Under the pieces are notes generated by a model, which was not told the origin of the DNA, searched no databases, and saw only the letters and a program-made list of their open reading frames with translations. Source: Clostridia bacterium (GTDB taxonomy: Bacteria; Bacillota_A; Clostridia; Oscillospirales; UBA929). From it: a stretch of 7,318 nucleotides of DNA. Below are positions 1 through 5,224 of the stretch, piece after piece. The stretch is from NCBI GenBank assembly GCA_026001245.1, contig BNZR01000066.1, positions 1 to 7,318 on the forward strand. The letters run 5' to 3'. Both the position numbers and the translations under genes were made by a program. The first letter of the stretch is position 1. Each line of letters opens with the position of its first letter.

Positions 1-88
1 TTGAGATGCCGTATAGCTTTAATGTGTTTTCTGCCTCCTCTCGTATCCTTTTACTTACGCGCACATTGATTATGCCATCTTTCATCAT
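1..88 (-). CDS. DinJ/RelB-family antitoxin, N-terminal part (runs off left edge)
   Basis: The reverse strand from 88 reads MMKDGIINVRVSKRIREEAE and continues NTLKLYGIS before the window ends. This is the N-terminal ribbon-helix-helix pattern of the DinJ/RelB antitoxins: a short beta strand (INVRV) followed by a helix with a basic/acidic EEAE segment and a Leu-Gly-Ile/Leu-Ser turn. Such antitoxins bind their operator as dimers and neutralise a RelE/YafQ-type mRNA interferase, normally encoded just downstream, which here lies outside the window. Start: ATG at 88, with a second ATG at 85. An AAAGGA-type ribosome binding site lies at 100-106 and an in-frame stop occurs just upstream, so no earlier start is possible. 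A near-consensus promoter at 165-193 drives it. Only 29 codons are visible, so the family call rests on a short stretch. Confidence 0.72.
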   Translation of the reverse strand, partial: MMKDGIINVRVSKRIREEAENTLKLYGIS

Positions 89-125
89 TATATGTCAGTT
101 CCTTTCAATGATACAAATCGGAATC

Positions 126-136
126 GATACCTCCTT
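126..136 (-). promoter_or_regulatory. Strong Shine-Dalgarno (AAGGAGGT) in the antitoxin leader without an obvious start
   Basis: The minus strand has a near-perfect AAGGAGGT at 136-129, about 40 bases upstream of the antitoxin ATG, which has its own GAAAGGA at 106-100. No ATG, GTG or TTG lies at normal distance. The only frame at good spacing begins with ATT at 124 and would give a nine-residue peptide ending in TGA shortly before the antitoxin start. It may be a leader peptide, a ribosome standby site or a chance purine run. Confidence 0.4.
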
Positions 137-164
137 ACAAAATAATTATTATCTAACAAAATTA

Positions 165-193
165 ATTGTAACACAATGTGTGACACCTGTCAA
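165..193 (-). promoter_or_regulatory. Sigma-70/sigma-A promoter of the antitoxin gene
   Basis: On the minus strand a perfect TTGACA (193-188) is followed by a 17-base spacer and TACAAT (170-165, five of six to consensus). Transcription should begin near 158, giving a leader of about 70 bases before the antitoxin ATG at 88. DinJ/RelB antitoxins usually repress their own promoter. The spacer holds a CACA..TGTG near-palindrome (GTGTCACACATTGTGT), which could be an operator, but this is inference. Confidence 0.75.
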
Positions 194-258
194 GCGTTGC
201 TACGATTATTAACAAAATATTAATAACTCTACACCGCAACGGCAAGTCAGCATCCGCG

Positions 259-432
259 ATGATAACAGACAGACGGTTTTCAGGCGCAAGTATTGACCCA
301 GCATTGGGCATGTGTCGCCGGAAGCGGCTTTGGACGATCCGATTGCACGGTTATGGGACGACGATGTGATTGAGTTAGATATTGAGCGGCGTGGGTTGAA
401 TGCCGTGTGGTGGGACGAGCGATGGAGGTTGA
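259..432 (+). pseudogene. ilvD: Remnant of the C-terminus of a dihydroxy-acid dehydratase (IlvD/Edd family), frameshifted
   Basis: Reading from 259 gives MITDRRFSGASIDPA, matching the IlvD/Edd signature ITDGRFSG with the conserved Gly replaced by Arg. The frame then has to shift by one base at about 302. From 303 it reads [16 protein letters not shown] and on through ..DVIELDIERRGLN, the usual C-terminal end of dihydroxy-acid dehydratase (the Fe-S enzyme of branched-chain amino-acid synthesis). The second copy at the right edge reads [18 protein letters not shown], showing that one base of the GCN alanine codon is missing here. The fragment lacks the roughly 500 upstream residues of the enzyme and ends without a native stop, running into unrelated sequence near 425-435. 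It cannot be functional. A phosphogluconate dehydratase of the same family is possible instead. Confidence 0.8.
303..402 (+). repeat. Left arm of an inverted ilvD-derived repeat
   Basis: Positions 303-402 align without gaps to the reverse complement of 7203-7302, with 82 of 100 bases identical by my count. The first 26 bases (303-328 and 7302-7277) match exactly. Both arms are C-terminal ilvD-type coding sequence, so the similarity reflects paralogous gene copies and not a transposon end. Confidence 0.8.
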
Positions 433-690
433 TGTGCCGTTGAGTTGGCAGACAGGAACGAAGTTTACAGGGCTAACAAACGACACCCAACATGTGTTCG
501 CCCGCACGCTCGAAACAGCCTCGCACCTTGCGAGTGTTGAGACGCAACAGGTCGGCACACTTAGTAAAGCAGGTTGGACGCTTACAATTACAGAATATGT
601 TGCTAGCGTTGATGATGAAGCAAAGGGTACCATACACTACAGAGCAAAGCGCTCGGATGGCACATGGAGCAACAGAAACATCATCCATCA
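425..690 (+). pseudogene. Fragment of a cell-surface repeat (Ig/Fn3-like) protein
   Basis: The plus-strand frame through this stretch (open from an ATG at 407 to a stop ending at 712) reads SWQTGTKFTGLTNDTQHVFA, then RTLETASHLASVE, and later ITEYVASVDDEAKGTIHYRA followed by a SDGTWS end. The pattern 'tFtGLt..T.y.f.aR..ET.tHxAS' is typical of the repeated beta-sandwich units in large secreted or wall-attached proteins of Firmicutes. There is no signal peptide, no anchor and no credible start. The first codons from 407 overlap the ilvD remnant in a different frame, so this is an internal piece of a larger gene. Identification is by pattern recognition of the repeat, not of a specific family. 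Its right end meets minus-strand phage-derived sequence near 690-715. Confidence 0.5.
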
Positions 691-1345
691 TCGAAAGGTC
701 AACGCTTTGTAAAGCGGCGATTTTTTGACCAATTTCTTCCATGCGCTGATTCGTTGCGTTTATATCCCATGAAGCATTCGGGGGCAACCCGTTCTTCTTG
801 TCACCGCTTGCCTGTTGAATGGCGGTGTTCAGGGTTGCCGCTCCGACCACATTTGAACCCGCCGCCTGTGCGGAAATATCAAAGGTGTGTTTCTGAACAA
901 ATTCGGCGTTCGCCGTGCCTGTCATGCTGAAGATGCCGTTCAGAATCGCAACAAGCGTGTCTTGGTCAACATCTTCCCAATATTCGGAAACTTGACGGGC
1001 AACATTGGACATGAACCCCGCGCCGCCTGTAATATCTTCCGAAAAATCGCGTTCAACCCACGCTTTGGCGCGTCCGATGACCACAACACCCCGTTCATAA
1101 GTGGTTGTTGAAGTGGCGGTAATATCGGTTTCACCGTCATAATTCAGCGGTTCGCCATCAAGCCGCCCAAACATGGGAAGCGTGGCGTAAACAACGCCTG
1201 TCTGATTGCTGAACGCCGCTTTGATTTGGCTGTTCGGCTGTAAAGCCCGTGATTTGATAAGTTCATTCTTGCGAACCTTCGGGATAATATCAACGTATTT
1301 CCCAAAAGCGTTCGGATTGAATGTTTTAAGGTCAAACTTTGCCAT
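473..1345 (-). CDS. Phage major coat protein, C-terminal part lost (chimeric reading frame)
   Basis: Start ATG at 1345, with GAAAGGA at 1353-1359 and the scaffold gene 21 bases upstream. Residues 1-185 (MAKFDLKTFNPNAFGKYVDI ... NTAIQQASGDKKN) resemble the coat proteins of Firmicute siphophages, which form the HK97-fold head shell. These typically have a long N-arm, a WVERDFSEDITG-like helix and a DVDQDTLVAIL segment before the spine helix. A normal protein of this type continues for another 100 or more residues with a 'MHS..A..L' segment, which is absent. After residue 185 (about 790) the sequence reads GLPPNASWDINATNQRMEEI and then IGQKIAAL, which I do not recognise as coat protein. From about residue 213 (about 709) the frame is the antisense of the surface-protein fragment, with Cys-rich, low-quality coding. 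The open frame runs to a stop at 473, but the product cannot be a working capsid subunit. It is best read as a truncated pseudogene. Confidence 0.7.
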   Translation of the reverse strand: MAKFDLKTFNPNAFGKYVDIIPKVRKNELIKSRALQPNSQIKAAFSNQTGVVYATLPMFGRLDGEPLNYDGETDITATSTTTYERGVVVIGRAKAWVERDFSEDITGGAGFMSNVARQVSEYWEDVDQDTLVAILNGIFSMTGTANAEFVQKHTFDISAQAAGSNVVGAATLNTAIQQASGDKKNGLPPNASWDINATNQRMEEIGQKIAALQSVDLSMMDDVSVAPCAIRALCSVVYGTLCFIINASNIFCNCKRPTCFTKCADLLRLNTRKVRGCFERAGEHMLGVVC

Positions 1346-1366
1346 TGTTTTTCATCCTTTCAAATG

Positions 1367-1849
1367 TTAGATTTTGGCTTCGGGGTTAGCGTCCATATAT
1401 GCCGCTAATTCCTCATAGCTCATTTTTGACACATCAACCTTCGTGTCAGGTTCTTCAACCCCTGTTTCGGCGGGGGATGCGCCTTTCATTTTGGTCTGTT
1501 TGGGTTCGGTGTTAAACAGGATTTTGGTATCTTCCGCACCCTGCAATTTTTTGATTTGGTCTGCTAAACCTTTGATTGTGCCATCTTCGGCAAGTTCAGC
1601 CTTTTCCAAATCCAAATCAAGCATAGCCCGAACCGCTTTTGGAATCTTCGCTTTGGCGGCGGTCAGCGCGGTATCAATCGCGGCGTTTATTTTCAGGGTT
1701 CGGATTTCGGCGGTGTGCGTTTTGTCCTTTTCGGTGTTCGCCGTTTGTAAATCGGCAATCTGCTTTTTCAACCCTATCAAAGAGATTAACATTCCTAAAC
1801 ATCTCATTTTTTTGATCATAAATTCCACGACTTTTAATCTTGGCAGCAT
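1367..1849 (-). CDS. Phage scaffolding protein (Gp20-like), N-terminus lost and replaced
   Basis: From about residue 27 (1771) the product reads LKKQIADLQTANTEKDKTHT and later KINAAIDTALTAAKAKIPKA, VRAMLDLDLEKAELAEDGTI, KGLADQIKKL and an Asp/Glu-rich tail. This matches the minor structural Gp20 scaffold family: a long coiled coil, then the 'A..AL..AkAkn.kAvralLdl' core. Such proteins assemble the procapsid and lie directly upstream of the coat gene, as here (stop at 1367, coat ATG at 1345). The first 26 residues of the open frame come from the receiver gene in another reading frame and are not native. The family normally has about 30-60 further residues, an RBS and a start upstream, all missing. 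Homology therefore covers about 1367-1774 and the gene is a 5'-truncated pseudogene. Residues 27-60 overlap the tail of the receiver reading frame. Confidence 0.75.
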   Translation of the reverse strand: MLPRLKVVEFMIKKMRCLGMLISLIGLKKQIADLQTANTEKDKTHTAEIRTLKINAAIDTALTAAKAKIPKAVRAMLDLDLEKAELAEDGTIKGLADQIKKLQGAEDTKILFNTEPKQTKMKGASPAETGVEEPDTKVDVSKMSYEELAAYMDANPEAKI

Positions 1850-2222
1850 GACCGCTGAAGAAGATAACTCGACCTTGGTTGATTAAGTTTTTTGTCTTAT
1901 TTCGTACAGACATGACATGCTTGAAATAGTCCAATCCATATAGTGGGATGTTTTTTCCCGCGATACAATAAGAAGGCACATCGTCTCGATTAAGTTCAGG
2001 AATTAGAGCGACAATTTCTTCTTTTGTTAATCGCGGCATCTCTATGCACAAATCCAGGACAATAGCACCATAGTCACAATGTTCTGCACTTTCAAAAAGA
2101 CATTCATCAAAGGCTGTGATTGTTCTAACAAAGCTTATTTGGAACCGATCCATGTTAGCACTTTGTATGTTATCGATGGCCAGTAAGTTATCTTCGAGAT
2201 ATAGAACCTTCATTTTGTTCAT
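1674..2222 (-). CDS. Response-regulator receiver-domain protein, truncated near its C-terminus
   Basis: Start ATG at 2222, with GAAAGGGA at 2229-2236; a second ATG at 2213 begins MKVLYLEDN. Receiver hallmarks are the acidic pair E10-D11 (YLEDN), phosphoacceptor D57 after a hydrophobic strand (GAIVLDL) and S123 of the beta-4 end (VIFFSGHA). D57 and S123 are 66 residues apart, against about 30 in an ordinary receiver, so roughly 35 extra residues are inserted (about 65-117, including KNIPLYGLDYFKHVM). Native sequence ends at NVNLFDR (residue 150), where beta-5 and its invariant Lys should follow. Residues 151-182 are the phage scaffold gene read in the wrong frame. No DNA-binding or enzymatic output domain is present. 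It lies 25 bases after the kinase stop, so the kinase is the expected phosphodonor. Whether the cut protein folds is doubtful. Confidence 0.72.
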   Translation of the reverse strand: MNKMKVLYLEDNLLAIDNIQSANMDRFQISFVRTITAFDECLFESAEHCDYGAIVLDLCIEMPRLTKEEIVALIPELNRDDVPSYCIAGKNIPLYGLDYFKHVMSVRNKTKNLINQGRVIFFSGHAAKIKSRGIYDQKNEMFRNVNLFDRVEKADCRFTNGEHRKGQNAHRRNPNPENKRRD

Positions 2223-2247
2223 AAGTCATTCCCTTTCTTCGTCTATG

Positions 2248-4695
2248 TTAAGAAAAACGCAATTGAAAAGTTATTTGATATATTTCATGTTTAGCATAGG
2301 TCAATAAGTCGCATGCTGTCGCTTCTTCTCCTTTAACGACAACAAACCGACGATCCTTTGAATCGACCATTATGGCATCTAGCGTGGATTTAGGGTTTAT
2401 TGCTATATGTTGGTCGATTAACATGTTGGAACTCAATTCTGACTTTTTCTCTTCCAATTTCGCTTTCAACTCTCGCATTTTCACATTATCAGGATTTTTT
2501 TGAGTATATTTCAAGACATCGTCATAAATGCTGAAGTCTATATCGGAAATTAACCCATTTGCTCGTTTCTCATCTAATCTACCGGAGATAGGAATTTTTC
2601 CGCTGACAAGTCGCAATGAACCATTATTTTTTTTTGCAAATTCTTTTGCAATATATAACCCCAAACCTTTGCCGGAAACTGCAGTCTTCCCCTTTGCCCC
2701 TCGATCAAACATCTTGTTCGCTAATTCTTCTTTAATTCCAAAACCAAAATTAGTGACATAAAAGACAAGCGAGTTATTCACATGGTCAAAGGCTTGTGAA
2801 ATATAAATTTTTGTGTTGAATGGTGAGTATTTGAAAGCATTGTCGACTAGATTGGTGACAACACGTCGAATCATGACCTTATCTGCATACAACCAACGAC
2901 TAAATCTATCCTGCAACGTGATAATCAAATCATTACCCTTGTTACGAGGATGCCACGAAGCATTATAGTGATGCCGCAGTTGTGCGAAAATATCACTGAT
3001 GTCGAATTCTTCGGGTTTCGGCTCTCGGTATATATTTACCGAATCCAATTCATCTTTCATATAGCTAAGGCTATCATGCAATTCTTTATTAGCTTCTAGA
3101 TATCTGTCCACAATATCTTGATATTGTGGTTTTGACAACTTGTCATGCTCAAAAAATTTATTTGAGTTTAATTTGTAGCTATAATTATGGCAATCCATAA
3201 TTTGCAGACGATGTGATAAGTCATGTCGAGTTTCTTCCGCGAACGAACTTAGTCTGGAGGCACGGCTTGAAGCAATAAAAGACATTATCTCTGCAGCACA
3301 AACCTGGACAAGCGTTCTGAAAAAGTCCCCATGGTAATCTATTTCATCTTTATAATCAAATGGACGCTCGTTCCATTCTAAAAAGATGCCAAACATTGTC
3401 TTGTCTGTTTCCCCTCCATATACGACCGAAAAAAACTCATACAGTTTATCATTAAGCTTTTGGCAATCCAAATTAATCTCTATTGTATTTTTGTCCGCTA
3501 TCTGATATAGTTTCATGATGCCGTTTGAAACTAAATCTGTTTCAACATCATATTCCTTTTTCTTTGGCAAGTCAGCAAAATCAATACTAATTAACAAACC
3601 ATTTTCATCTTTAGGGCTATTAATTCCTCTTATACTAGTTGATGTAAGGGCTTCTTTTAAATCAAGATCAGGAATGAAAACATGAAGTTCATCAAGTGCA
3701 AAATCATCCCAAAGATCCATAAAGGCAGTCTTAATCCTGTCTCTAAGGTTTTCCGAGTTTTGGCTTTCATTTGTGTATTTAGTATCAAACTTCAGTAATT
3801 TCCCTATCATCTCAGATTGGTAACTATGAAGAAAGTTTAACTCACGAGTAATCATTTGCCCTCTTATTTGTTTGCGATATTCCATGATATTACTGCCATA
3901 GGATTCAAAAACCTTATCAAGAGTAGTATAAACCCTACTTTCTTTTTCAGCTACAACCCATGCTCTATTTCGCATGTCATCAATTTGCTTGGTGTGTTTT
4001 TTGAGCCTTTCCATCACCTTAGAATCAAACGACCATTCGTTGCTAATAACATCACCAAGCGCAGGTCGACTACCAACTGCATTTTGACCGAGAAACAAAA
4101 GACCGACAGCACACCTTTTTGAGCGTTTTTCAGAAAAATCAGTTGCATAGATTGGTATTATAATTTCCATTAAACCAGTCATAGCACATAAATATGAATA
4201 ATACTCAAAACTATCACCATTACCTAAATGATTTTCGAAGACATCGTCTACGTCATTGTCTATGGCATTGAACACCTTTTCTGCAAAAAATAAATCTTGC
4301 CAACTACAAAGATTGTCAAGAGAGGAAGTGGTATCTTCTCTTCTGCAATTATAACACACATTATGAACATTTTTTGCAAATTCAAAGTCGGCAATGTTTA
4401 TAAGATGATAAATCTCATCATTATGCAAGTGATAACCAACTGGTAATTTATCTTTCTCAATTTGTTTGCAAGAAACTCTTTCGATCAGCAACAATGGTTT
4501 CCCCATTTTGTTGAAAGCATCCATCAATAAACCATTGATAGCATTTTCTGATCCGAATCCGCAAGCGCGACACTTGTTTGCGCCTCTGTATGAACGGCGG
4601 CAATATCGGCAGTCATTTCGCCCTGTGAGAGCCTGTTGCATAATAATCGGATATTTTTTATTGGGATTTCTATCTGCAGTATGCATATTCGTCAT
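2248..4695 (-). CDS. Soluble sensor histidine kinase with zinc ribbon and PocR-like sensor region (815 aa)
   Basis: Start ATG at 4695, preceded by GAAGGAAGG. Residues 29-45 form a zinc ribbon (C29-x2-C32-x9-C42-x2-C45). Residues about 75-205 resemble the PocR ligand-sensing domain: C114YNC117, C130, then YLCAMTGLMEIIIPIYATD and AVGLLFLGQ, like the 'C..Gl.....PI...g...G.l..GQ' core that senses small hydrocarbon-type ligands. Residues 230-330 are helical and 330-450 resemble a second alpha/beta sensor. The phosphoacceptor is H491 in EETRHDLSHRLQI. The GHKL ATPase has an N box (NLVDNAFKYS, 615-624), G1 (NFGFGI, with N649 in place of the usual Asp), F box (MFDRG, 662-666) and G2 (GKGLGLYIAKEF, 675-686). 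A tail of about 100 residues after the ATPase has a charged helix (738-755) and an unrecognised end. There are no membrane segments, so it acts in the cytoplasm. The gene is AT-richer than its neighbours, suggesting transfer, and is probably co-transcribed with the receiver. The kinase call is firm and the PocR call is inference. Confidence 0.88.
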   Translation of the reverse strand: MTNMHTADRNPNKKYPIIMQQALTGRNDCRYCRRSYRGANKCRACGFGSENAINGLLMDAFNKMGKPLLLIERVSCKQIEKDKLPVGYHLHNDEIYHLINIADFEFAKNVHNVCYNCRREDTTSSLDNLCSWQDLFFAEKVFNAIDNDVDDVFENHLGNGDSFEYYSYLCAMTGLMEIIIPIYATDFSEKRSKRCAVGLLFLGQNAVGSRPALGDVISNEWSFDSKVMERLKKHTKQIDDMRNRAWVVAEKESRVYTTLDKVFESYGSNIMEYRKQIRGQMITRELNFLHSYQSEMIGKLLKFDTKYTNESQNSENLRDRIKTAFMDLWDDFALDELHVFIPDLDLKEALTSTSIRGINSPKDENGLLISIDFADLPKKKEYDVETDLVSNGIMKLYQIADKNTIEINLDCQKLNDKLYEFFSVVYGGETDKTMFGIFLEWNERPFDYKDEIDYHGDFFRTLVQVCAAEIMSFIASSRASRLSSFAEETRHDLSHRLQIMDCHNYSYKLNSNKFFEHDKLSKPQYQDIVDRYLEANKELHDSLSYMKDELDSVNIYREPKPEEFDISDIFAQLRHHYNASWHPRNKGNDLIITLQDRFSRWLYADKVMIRRVVTNLVDNAFKYSPFNTKIYISQAFDHVNNSLVFYVTNFGFGIKEELANKMFDRGAKGKTAVSGKGLGLYIAKEFAKKNNGSLRLVSGKIPISGRLDEKRANGLISDIDFSIYDDVLKYTQKNPDNVKMRELKAKLEEKKSELSSNMLIDQHIAINPKSTLDAIMVDSKDRRFVVVKGEEATACDLLTYAKHEIYQITFQLRFS

Positions 4696-4780
4696 ATCCT
4701 TCCTTCACTATATTGATTCTCAGTAAAAAATTTAACAATGCCCGTATTCTGTTTCCAAAGTTAGCTCTGAAATAATACAC

Positions 4781-4794
4781 AATGTTCAATGTTC
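4781..4794. repeat. Tandem direct repeat AATGTTC x2 in the kinase leader
   Basis: AATGTTC occurs twice back to back (4781-4787 and 4788-4794), within the probable untranslated leader of the kinase gene. It is short enough to arise by chance, but could serve as a direct-repeat binding site. Confidence 0.4.
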
Positions 4795-4806
4795 GTCTGT
4801 CTAAGA

Positions 4807-4851
4807 GTGTACACACAAAGCTCGGAAAATCTTTCTTTTATAGTGTAACAC
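4807..4851. promoter_or_regulatory. Pair of GTGTA(A)CAC palindromes at the kinase promoter
   Basis: GTGTACAC (4807-4814, perfect 8-base palindrome) and GTGTAACAC (4843-4851, near-palindrome) are centred about 36-37 bases apart. The second abuts the proposed -10 on its upstream side and the first lies in the early transcribed region. Repeated half-sites placed this way are typical of repressor operators. No regulator is identified. Confidence 0.35.
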
Positions 4852-4865
4852 AGGATTCGTGAAAA
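4837..4865 (-). promoter_or_regulatory. Probable promoter of the kinase-receiver operon
   Basis: On the minus strand TTTTCA (4865-4860, four of six) is followed by a 17-base spacer and TATAAA (4842-4837, five of six). An overlapping alternative is TTGCAT (4870-4865), 17 bases and TACACT (4847-4842). Either gives a long leader of about 130-140 bases before the kinase ATG at 4695. Palindromic GTGT/ACAC sites lie on and downstream of the -10 (see separate entry). Confidence 0.5.
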
Positions 4866-4935
4866 TGCAAGCAAAAAATCAAAAATATTAGAAACAATGA
4901 GCTACTTATATTTAAGATGCAGATAAGCAACTTCC

Positions 4936-4963
4936 CAATAGCAGCATAATAAGACTGCTATTG
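4936..4963. repeat. Perfect 9-base inverted repeat CAATAGCAG/CTGCTATTG
   Basis: CAATAGCAG (4936-4944) and CTGCTATTG (4955-4963) are exact reverse complements around a 10-base AT-rich loop (CATAATAAGA). No T run follows on either strand, so it does not look like an intrinsic terminator. It could be an operator, a protein-binding partition-type site, or the stem of a small RNA. Confidence 0.6.
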
Positions 4964-5146
4964 CTGATGAATACAGCGTTCTAACGTTACTGGCAATATT
5001 CTTTGAGGCATGGCGACTCATTCTCTCAGAACGTATTTTTAACAAAATCTTGTCACACAAATCTTTTTCTGCTCATAAATTTTGAGCAAACCTACGTTTA
5101 TACCTTGCGAACAATAGCGATAATTGCTCCAGTAATATTAGAAAAC

Positions 5147-5167
5147 CTTGTGTTGGCTAGACACAAG
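5147..5167 (-). terminator. Weak intrinsic terminator downstream of the parB-like gene
   Basis: CTTGTGT (5147-5153) and ACACAAG (5161-5167) form a perfect 7-base stem with a 7-base loop, about 58 bases past the parB-like stop. It is flanked by AAAAC on the left and ATTTT on the right, so short T runs follow the stem on both strands and it could work in either direction. The stem is AT-rich and short, so efficiency is uncertain. Confidence 0.45.
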
Positions 5168-5224
5168 ATTTTGCTTCAATATGGTATAGACCTGAACGGA
5201 ATTGATTAGAGGTTGTGTCGCTGT

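Larger units (their letters stand above)
4696..5224. other. 529-base gene-free region between kinase and parB-like gene
   Basis: No convincing coding sequence is present. The plus-strand open frame at 5003-5209 begins with TTG, has no good ribosome binding site and resembles nothing known to me. The region holds the kinase promoter and palindromes (4807-4870), a perfect 9-base inverted repeat (4936-4963), a 5-base inverted repeat GCTCA/TGAGC (5071-5087) and a hairpin (5147-5167) that may end the parB transcript. The rest is AT-rich, without recognisable RNA genes. Confidence 0.55.

Noticed and set aside
6..212. Plus-strand open frame over the antitoxin start
   Set aside because: It is antisense to the DinJ/RelB-like gene and its promoter, which have much better support.
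280..633. Minus-strand open frame antisense to the ilvD and surface-protein remnants
   Set aside because: Ser/Thr/Val-rich shadow composition; the plus strand shows clear protein similarity over the same bases.
1443..1886. Plus-strand open frame of 147 codons across the scaffold gene
   Set aside because: Antisense shadow of the Gp20-like scaffold and receiver; low-complexity Ser/Ala/Phe-rich sequence without a ribosome binding site.
5071..5087. GCTCA/TGAGC inverted repeat as a terminator
   Set aside because: Five-base stem with no T run of useful length on either strand after it; likely chance.
5003..5209. Plus-strand open frame of 68 codons in the gene-free region
   Set aside because: TTG start, no ribosome binding site at proper distance, no recognisable motif, and it runs through two inverted repeats.
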